64,000 nt of DNA from Theristus sp. LFF4_11. Its lineage: Eukaryota; Nematoda; Chromadorea; Monhysterida; Xyalidae. The position numbers and the translations under genes are program-made. The notes beneath the pieces were generated by a model. That model was not told where the DNA came from. It did no database searches and saw only the letters and a program-made list of their open reading frames with translations. The stretch spans positions 56,191 to 120,190 of the forward strand of contig JASANC010004433.1 in the NCBI GenBank assembly GCA_030248135.1. Direction: 5' to 3'. Positions 56,853 through 64,000 of the stretch are shown piece after piece (the stretch's first letter is position 1; the number at the start of each line of letters is the position of its first letter).

Positions 56853-57399
56853 CTTATTTTTCACAATACTGCTGGCTGGATGTTGCGATTTCAGCAGCTT
56901 GTGGCAGTTCAGACCGTGAAAGCGATGAATTCAGTCCATGCCAGTGCCATCGAACAGTGGCGTGGCGTGCCGTACCTGAATTAAGTAAAGTGTGATTTTG
57001 TTTTAAGTTGATATCGACGTATATTTATGCCGCGGTTCATCAAGAAGTCAACGAAAAATTCAATTGTAAAGAAGTAATGCATCAAAACCAAAAATTGCTG
57101 ATTCCTTCACTGAAGAAAAAAGCATTATCAAAAATCAGTACCGTTTCATTAGGCTATGGTGGCCCTCACTGCTGTTGTTCGTCCGCCCTTGCTTGTTCGA
57201 GAAATGCGACCATCGAGGCATGTAAAATGGCGAGCTAGGATTCAACCAACGGGGCTGCAATGCGCATATCAATGCATATGCAATGTGAGGGGCTGCCAGG
57301 GAGCACCTGCACCACTGAATGGTCCAACATAACATATAGAGTCAAGCAACTTTCAGCTACATCAAACTTAAAATCAAACCGAAACTTTAAACGCCAATT

Positions 57400-60300
57400 T
57401 CTGATGTGGCCATATATCATACAGACCATCCGTGTCAGTTTTTATACAGGCTTTACGCTGGACACAAAACTGTCCTTATGTTTAGCAACTTTTAGCCTCA
57501 CCAAAAACACCGTTTTAAGCAATATTTGCCAACACAACGATACAAGTCAACATTCAACGCGTCTGAATGTGCCTGAATCACAATTCAAAATTATTTTGGG
57601 AAAAATGTTTACTTTTAAATTAAACAGCTAAAAAATTTAAAGAGGGTAAAAATCGGCCCAAAAACAATAATTTATCCTAAATATCGCTAAAACCAATCAA
57701 ATAGCACATCATTCGACGCGTTTCAAATATGCTTAATTTAAAACTCAACACCGTTATTGCAAAAAATTGTGCCTGCTTATAAAAAAAAACAGCTGAGTTG
57801 GGCAAAAATCGCCCCAAAAACGACAAATTATCCCAAATATCGGTTACACCAGTTAAACAGCACATGATTCGGCGTTTCTCAATATGCTAATTCAGAACTC
57901 AACACTATTTTTTGTTTCAACACCATTTCAGAAAATGTGTTTGCTTGTAAAAAAACTAAAAAAAACAGCTATATTGGGCAGAAATCGCCCCAAACACTAA
58001 ATTATTCAAAATATCGCTGAAACCAATCAAACAGCACATCATTCGGCACATCCCAATATGTTTGATTTAAAGCGCAACACCGCTTTGTCAAGAAAATGTT
58101 TTTGCACGTAAAAAATTTAAAAAACAGCCAAAATAGGCAAAAATCGCCATGAAAACAAATTATCCCAAAATTTTCCTTAATTTAGCTGTTTTTTCAAAAC
58201 TTTTTTTCTGCAACGCATTTTCTTGCAAAATTGGTGTTCATTCTTAAATCGGGCACATTGAGACGCGCCGATTGATGTGCTGTTTGACTGGTTTCAGCGA
58301 TTTTTAGGATAATTTGTCGTTTTTGGGGCGATTTTTACCCAATTTAATTGTTTTTTCTGTTTTTTTACGATAAAATATGTTTTCTTGCAAAAGTGGTGTT
58401 TAGTTCTAAATCGGGAATATTGAGACGCGCGGAATGATGTGCTGTTTGACTGGTTTCAGCGATTTTTACGATAATTTGTTTTTTTGGGGCGATTTTTGCC
58501 CAATTTAACTGTTTTTTTGCTTTTTATAAAAAACACACTTTCTTGCAAAAGTGGTGTTGAGTTGTAAATTAGGAATATTGAGACGCGCCGAATGATGTGC
58601 TTTTTGACTGGTTTACACAATATTTGGGATAATTTTGTTGTTTTCGGGGCCATTTTTGCCCAATTTAGCTGTCTTTTTAATTTTTTTACAAGCAAACATA
58701 TTTTCTTTTAAAAATGGTGCTGAGTTCTAAATTAGGCATATTGAGACCCGCCGAATGATGTGCTGTTTGACTGATTTCAGCGATTTTTAGGATAATTTGT
58801 CGTTTTTGGGGCGATTTTTGCCCAATTTAACTTTTTTCTGCTTTTTATAAAAAACACATTTTCTTGCAAAAGTGGTGTTGAGTTCTAAATTAGGAATATT
58901 GAGACGCGCCGAATGATGTGCTTTTTGACTGATTTCAGCGATTTTTAGGATAATTTGTCGTTTTTGGGGCGATTTTTACCCAATTTAACTGTTTTTTTTG
59001 CTTTTTTACAATAAAACGCATTTTCTTGCAAAAACAGTGTTGTTTTAAATAAGGTAGATTGAGACGCGCCGAATGATGTGGTGCTTTTTGACTGGTTTCA
59101 ACGATATTTAGAATAATTTGTCGTTTTTGGGGCGATTTTTGCTCAATTTAAGTTTTTTCTGCTTTTTATAAAAAACACACTTTCTTGCAAAAGTGGTGTT
59201 GAGTTCTAAATTAAGAATATTGAGACGCGCCGAATGATGTGCTTTTTGACTGATTTCAGCGATTTTTAGGATAATTTGTCGTTTTTGGGGCGATTTTTGC
59301 CCAATTTAAGTTTTTTCTGCTTTTTATAAAAGACACATTTTCTTGCAAAAGTGGTGTTGAGTTCTAAATTAGGAAATTTGAGACGCGCCGAATGATGTGC
59401 TTTTTGACTGGTTTACACGATATTTGGGATAATTTGTTGTTTTCGGGGCCATTTTTGCCCAATTTAGCTGTCTTTTTAATTTTTTTACAAGCAAACATAT
59501 TTTCTTTTAAAAAGGGTGCTGAGTTCTAAATTAGGCATATTGAGACCCGCCGAATGATGTGCTGTTTGACTAATTTCAGCGATTTTTAGGATAATTTGTC
59601 GTTTTTGGGGCGATTTTTACCCAATTTAACTATTTTTTGCTTTTTTACAATAAAACGCATTTTCTTGCAAAAACAGTGTTGTTTTAAAAAATGCAGATTA
59701 AGACGCGCCGAATGATGTGGTGCTTTTTGACTGGTTTCAACGATATTTAGAATAATTTGTCGTTTTTGGGGCGATTTTTGCCCAATTTAACTGTTTTTTC
59801 TGCTTTTTATAAAAAACACATTTTCTTGCAAAAGTGGTGTTGAGTTCTAAATCAGGAAATTTGAGACGCGCCGAATGATGTGCTTTTTGACTGGTTTACA
59901 CGATATTTGGGATAATTTGTTGTTTTCGGGGCCATTTTTGCCCAATTTAGCTGTCTTTTTAATTTTTTTACAAGCAAACATATTTTCTTTTAAAAATGGT
60001 ACTGAGTTCTAAATTAGGCATATTGAGACCCGCCGAATGATGTGCTGTTTGACCAATTTCAGCGATTTTTAGGATAATTTGTCGTTTTTGGGGCGATTTT
60101 TACCCAATTTAACTGTTTTTTTTGCTTTTTTACAATAAAACGCATTTTCTTGCAAAAACAGTGTTGTTTTAAATAAGGTAGATTGAGACGCGCCGAATGA
60201 TGTGGTGCTTTTTGACTGGTTTCAACGATATTTAGAATAATTTGTCGTTTTTGGGGCGATTTTTGCCCAATTTAACTGTTTTTTCTGCTTTTTATAAAAA

Positions 60301-60700
60301 ACACATTTTCTTGCAAAAGTGGTGTTGAGTTCTAAATTAGGAAATTTGAGACGCGCCGAATGATGTGCTGTTTAACTGGTTTCAACGACATTTGGGATAT
60401 TTGTCGGTTTTCGGGCGATTTTTGCCAATTTTGGCTATTTTTAAGCTTTTTAAAAAAACAATTTTTTGCAAAAATGATGTTGAATTTTGATTTATGCACG
60501 TTAAGACGTGCTGAATGATGAATTGTATCATTGCTTTTGGCAATCTGATTAGGAATTTTTTTTGGCCAGGCTAAAAAATTGGCTAAAATTAAGGGCAGAT
60601 TTGTGTTCATTGGAAAAAGCTGCATGATGTATGTCAGAACCAGAGCAATCCATAGGACCTGGCAATTTTGCCAGTATGACTCTATCAAAAACCGGCTCTT
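57400..60700. repeat. Satellite array of about 160-bp units in inverted arrangement
   Basis: From 58200 to about 60500 at least 14 units follow each other in direct orientation; their GAGACGCGCCGAATGATG landmarks lie 158-164 bp apart (58260, 58422, 58580, 58743, 58901, 59061, 59222, 59380, 59542, 59700, 59863, 60024, 60184, 60348). From about 57480 to 58195 the same unit is in inverse orientation. Flanks also pair: 57440-57510 resembles the inverse of about 60550-60650. In the last part three unit types recur in fixed order with a period of 482-485 bp. No coding capacity. Confidence 0.88.
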
Positions 60701-62130
60701 GAAAAGAGCCCCAAATTCTGACCAACCCAATATCGGCGAAGAACTTGAACAGATGCACAAACACGCGGAACGCTGCCGCCCCAGCTGACGGTAGAAAGGC
60801 AGTCAAACGACGCTGAAATGTTTAGCAAAATGTTTGAACTTGGTTGAACTTGTTGTCGAGTCGCATTGAAACGAAATTTCGCGTCAGCTCTTTTGGCTTG
60901 TCGACTGCGAAGCAGATTTTTTTCAACTTTTAGCTTTTTAAACTCATTCAAAAAGTTTAACAAACAAATGAATTTGATTAAACTAAAATAAAAATAAGTC
61001 TAAAATGTAGTGAAATAAAACCTAGTTCATTTAACCCAACTCACCCAATAAATTGGTTCTGCATCCAAGCTTCACGAACCTGATTATGCTCAATCGGTTG
61101 CGGTTCCGTTGAGCACAACATATTGTCGATGACTCGATGCATAAAAGACCTGGTCACTGGTCCACCGTCCAACTCCACACCAATCAGAAGGTAATCTTGA
61201 ATTCGATTCGAACCAAGACAATGGGAACGACGAACGACGATCACCATTCCATTCACCGATCAGACAACACAATAGCAATTGGCAATGCTTTAAGAATAGA
61301 ATGACTGCAGCCGCTGATGGATGACCTTGCCTGAGAAATGAAACGATGAAAAGATGTTCCAGAAACCATCAAAATTGCCCTGATGAGGGACAGCGTTGTT
61401 CCACAGACTGGTCGGCGTCGTCAGCCCCCCCCCCGGCCGGGCAAAGCCGCATCCGTTGGAATCAAAAATAAAAACATAAAAAGAACGCCGATGCGACGAC
61501 GGATCGGATGGCGTCAAATTTACAACAACGTCGATGGATCATGTGAAAGTGCGGTGATGGTTGATAAAACTATCCAGACTGCAATAAAAAACGAAGCGTG
61601 CAGCCGCATTTTCTTCTCTTTCTTTTTTCATTTCATCGAAACAAAAAGAAACACAGCACTAGACATTTCCCCAACACTTCGGGTTACTGGCGTGTGCAGT
61701 GCTGCACCCGAACCAGTGGATCGGATTTTTGATGAAGATTACATTTACATTTCTTTATTTTTGTAACATCCCGAAAAAAAAGCAAAAAGAAAACCAAAGC
61801 GTGAATTATAAGCAATCACGCTTTAGAAATAGAAATAGATGTTTTAGAAAGGTGTGCCAGCCAACTCATTTAGTTTACTTTCGTTTAGCTTTCAAACAAA
61901 GACAAGACAATGCAATTCCATGTTGCAACTTCTTCAATCAAGGCACGTGGTGAAGAAGCTGAAAATAAAGCGGCGCTATTCTTGTGTTTTTGGCCGTTGT
62001 CCGCGATCCCAATGGCGTGCGTGACTGTGAGGCTGTCCTGATTGGTTGACCCAGAAAACCAAACAAGTGACACGACGGTGATTGGTTGCAGGTTTCAACG
62101 AAGACCATGAACAGAAAGCTTAAGATAGGC
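60701..62130. other. Region with weak exon-like minus-strand frames
   Basis: The minus-strand frame 61256-61041 (VIVVRRSHCLGSNRIQDYLL, then IDNMLCSTEPQPIEHNQVRE) and 61517-61290 look partly protein-like, but overlapping frames are also open. No splice chain or family supports a gene. The rest shows nothing I recognise. Confidence 0.25.
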
Positions 62131-64000
62131 TTTTTGAGTCGACCGACCCGGCCTCCACACCTCTAGGCACAATTTCAAAAAAGTTTTCAAATTCAGTCAA
62201 ATTTGAGACCAATCGAACCGCCTTGATGCCCTGAGTTCGAAAATCATATTTTTATTTTAATCCAAGCTTTCTTTATGCTTCAAAATTGGGAAAACCCTAA
62301 TTTTCGACCCCCTTGTAGTAAAACTGCTCTAGCTCGCTTCTGCTTGAAGCTATTAACAAAAATCAAACACCAATCAATTTCCCTTGTGTTTGCGCACATT
62401 TTTCGCTGTTATACTATAGGTTGAAAATGTTTTTTCATGCTTTGTATTTTTAAAAAACTGCAGAGGTTGGTGGTTTTTCACGTTTTTCGGTACTTTAGAA
62501 ACGTTTGTGGGGTATAGTTTCTAGGTAATTCTAAAAGATCTGCGAAAAATGTATATACATGTAAAAATTCAGCTTCATAAAGCGTCGCCGGGACTCACAC
62601 GATACAAAACAAAATGGCTTGTCACATGCGTTTTTGGTCAATATGCCGCATGCAGGGTGTTTCCTCCCACCCCCCAAATTTTTTGGGGCCACCTCAGGTG
62701 CTGCAACCGTGACTAAAAATGGGTTTTCGGGTACGCTGAGTTCAAAAATCTTATTTAGAATTTTGCCCGACGTTTTACTGTGCCCTAAACGCGTATGCCA
62801 TGGGGATCAGGAGGGAAATTTCCTTAAAAATTAAATTTAAATAAAAAGCGCGTCACAAAACACCTGAAATCCTGTTACAATTATAAATCAAGGTCGCTGA
62901 GTCTGCATATATGTTTATTTTGCTATACGGATTACTCCACACCCTAAAAACGGCCTCTATGGGGACGGAAAGGGAAAAAACTGGAAAAAAATCGGAAACT
63001 AATCAAAAAATATATGAAAACTGTGCCGTAAATACAAACCGAAGTCGCTGAGTTCGAATATAATGTTTACTTTGCCATATGAATTATTTCGCACCCTAAG
63101 AACTGCCTCTATTGGGACGAAAAGGGAAAAATTAAAAAATAATCGAAACTAGTTAAAAAATCTGAAAACTATGCCACAAACACAAACCGAGATCGCTGAG
63201 TTTGAATATGATGTTTTTATTTTGCTTTAAGGTTTACTACGCACCTAAAAACAGCTTCTATAGGGACGAAAAGCGAGAAATCTGAAGAAAATCGGAAACT
63301 AGTCAAAAGAATCCGTATAGCAAAATATACATCATATTCGGACTCAGCGACATCGATTCAGATTTTTTTGGCTAGTTTACGGATTTTTTCAATTTTCTTC
63401 ATTTTCATCCCTGTAAAAACTATTTTTAGGGTGCGGAGCAATCCGCATGGCAAAATGAACAGCATATTCGGACTGAGCGACCTTGATTTCTATTTATGGC
63501 ACAGTTTTCAGATTTTTTGACCAGTTTCCGATTTTTTCCAGATTTCTCTTTTTTCGTCCCTATAGAGACCGTTTTTAGGGTGCGGGGTAATCCGTATAGC
63601 CAAATAAGCATTATATTCGGACTGAGCGACCTTGATTTTTATTTATGGCACAGTTTTCAGATTTTTTGACTAGTTTTCGATTGTCTCCGGATTTCTCCCT
63701 TTTCGTCCCTATAAAAACTGTTTTTAAGGTGTGTAGTAATCCGTATAGCAAAATAAACATTATATTCGGACTCAGCGACCTCAATTTGTATTTACGGCAT
63801 AATTTCCAGATTTTTCTGACCAGTTTCCGATTTTTTAATTTTTCCCCTTCTGTCCCCATAGAAGCTGCTTTTAGGGTGCGGAGTAATCCGTATAGCAATA
63901 TAAACATCATATTCAGACTCAGCAACCTCGATTTGCATTTACGGCACAGTTTTCATATATTTCTTGACTAGTTTCCGATTTTTTCAAATTTTTCCCTTTC
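62131..64000. mobile_element. Left part of a foldback element related to 32935-36175 (continues outside window)
   Basis: Begins with CTTTTTGAGTCGACCGACCC, which is the inverse of the right end of the 33-36-kb element, then CTCCACACCTCTAGGCAC and the same arm sequence (for example GAGTTCGAAAATCATATTTT). From 62880 units of about 130-150 bp with GGTCGCTGAGT and CTATAGGGACGAAAAG motifs recur directly until about 63300, then in inverse orientation to the end of the window. The right end is not in the window. Confidence 0.75.

Noticed and set aside
56628..56984. A 118-codon plus-strand open frame
   Set aside because: The opposite strand has a more protein-like frame with splice sites over the same bases; neither is strong enough to call a gene.
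57260..60806. Open frames within the 57-61-kb repeat (for example 60332-60760 on the minus strand)
   Set aside because: They lie on satellite units and change from unit to unit without conservation of sense.
1..64000. CRISPR arrays, bacterial operons, tRNA or rRNA genes
   Set aside because: No spacer-repeat array, ribosome binding sites or rRNA sequence was seen, and no convincing tRNA B-box with a foldable cloverleaf was noticed by eye; a tRNA scan would be needed to exclude them fully.

Overview
The window looks like a piece of an animal nuclear chromosome, most likely from a nematode or a close ecdysozoan relative. The genes have many short exons with GT-AG introns, often with TTTCAG-type acceptors. 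The recognisable proteins (abLIM/UNC-115, cytohesin/GRP1, ribosomal protein S16, a Cys-loop channel, FkbM-type methyltransferases with a signal anchor) are typical metazoan families, and a patch near 25.05 kb resembles decayed TTAGGC telomere repeat. The species cannot be named. Open reading frames are a poor guide here, so the genes below were built exon by exon from splice sites, reading phase and family similarity.

Layout. 1-6.6 kb: 13 exons of an abLIM/UNC-115 actin-binding LIM gene (minus strand, 3' end outside the window). 6.6-15 kb: mostly non-coding, with a small MITE, a degenerate hAT element (9.2-10.7 kb) and scattered exon-like pieces. 15-21.5 kb: elements nested inside elements, with long G/C homopolymers; many boundaries are fixed by perfect 8-bp or TA target-site duplications. 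21.5-24.9 kb: an old foldback element built of repeated units. 25.7-26.75 kb: a gene for an unrecognised membrane-anchored protein (minus), divergent from rpS16 (27.3-28.6 kb, plus).

28.8-45.9 kb: a Cys-loop ligand-gated ion channel on the minus strand. Its ligand-binding exons lie at 42.7-45.9 kb and its Cys-loop and membrane exons at 28.8-30.6 kb. The two sets are complementary and are best explained as one gene with a 12-kb intron. That intron holds two inverted MITE copies, a 3.2-kb near-perfect foldback element (33.0-36.2 kb) and a tandem pair of FkbM-like methyltransferase genes on the plus strand. A second intron hosts a small secreted cysteine-rich protein gene made of a duplicated exon, which I do not recognise.

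47.4-53.6 kb: a complete 12-exon cytohesin (ARF exchange factor) gene of 398 residues on the minus strand, with MITEs in its introns. 53.7-57.3 kb: repeats, a 15-bp minisatellite and weak exon-like pieces. 57.4-60.7 kb: a satellite of about 160 bp arranged as a large inverted repeat, with a three-unit higher-order period near 483 bp in one arm. 62.1 kb to the end: the start of another foldback element, related to the one at 33-36 kb.

The genes are unrelated housekeeping, signalling and cytoskeletal genes and do not form a pathway. The striking features are the nesting of genes within channel introns and the density of inverted-repeat mobile elements.
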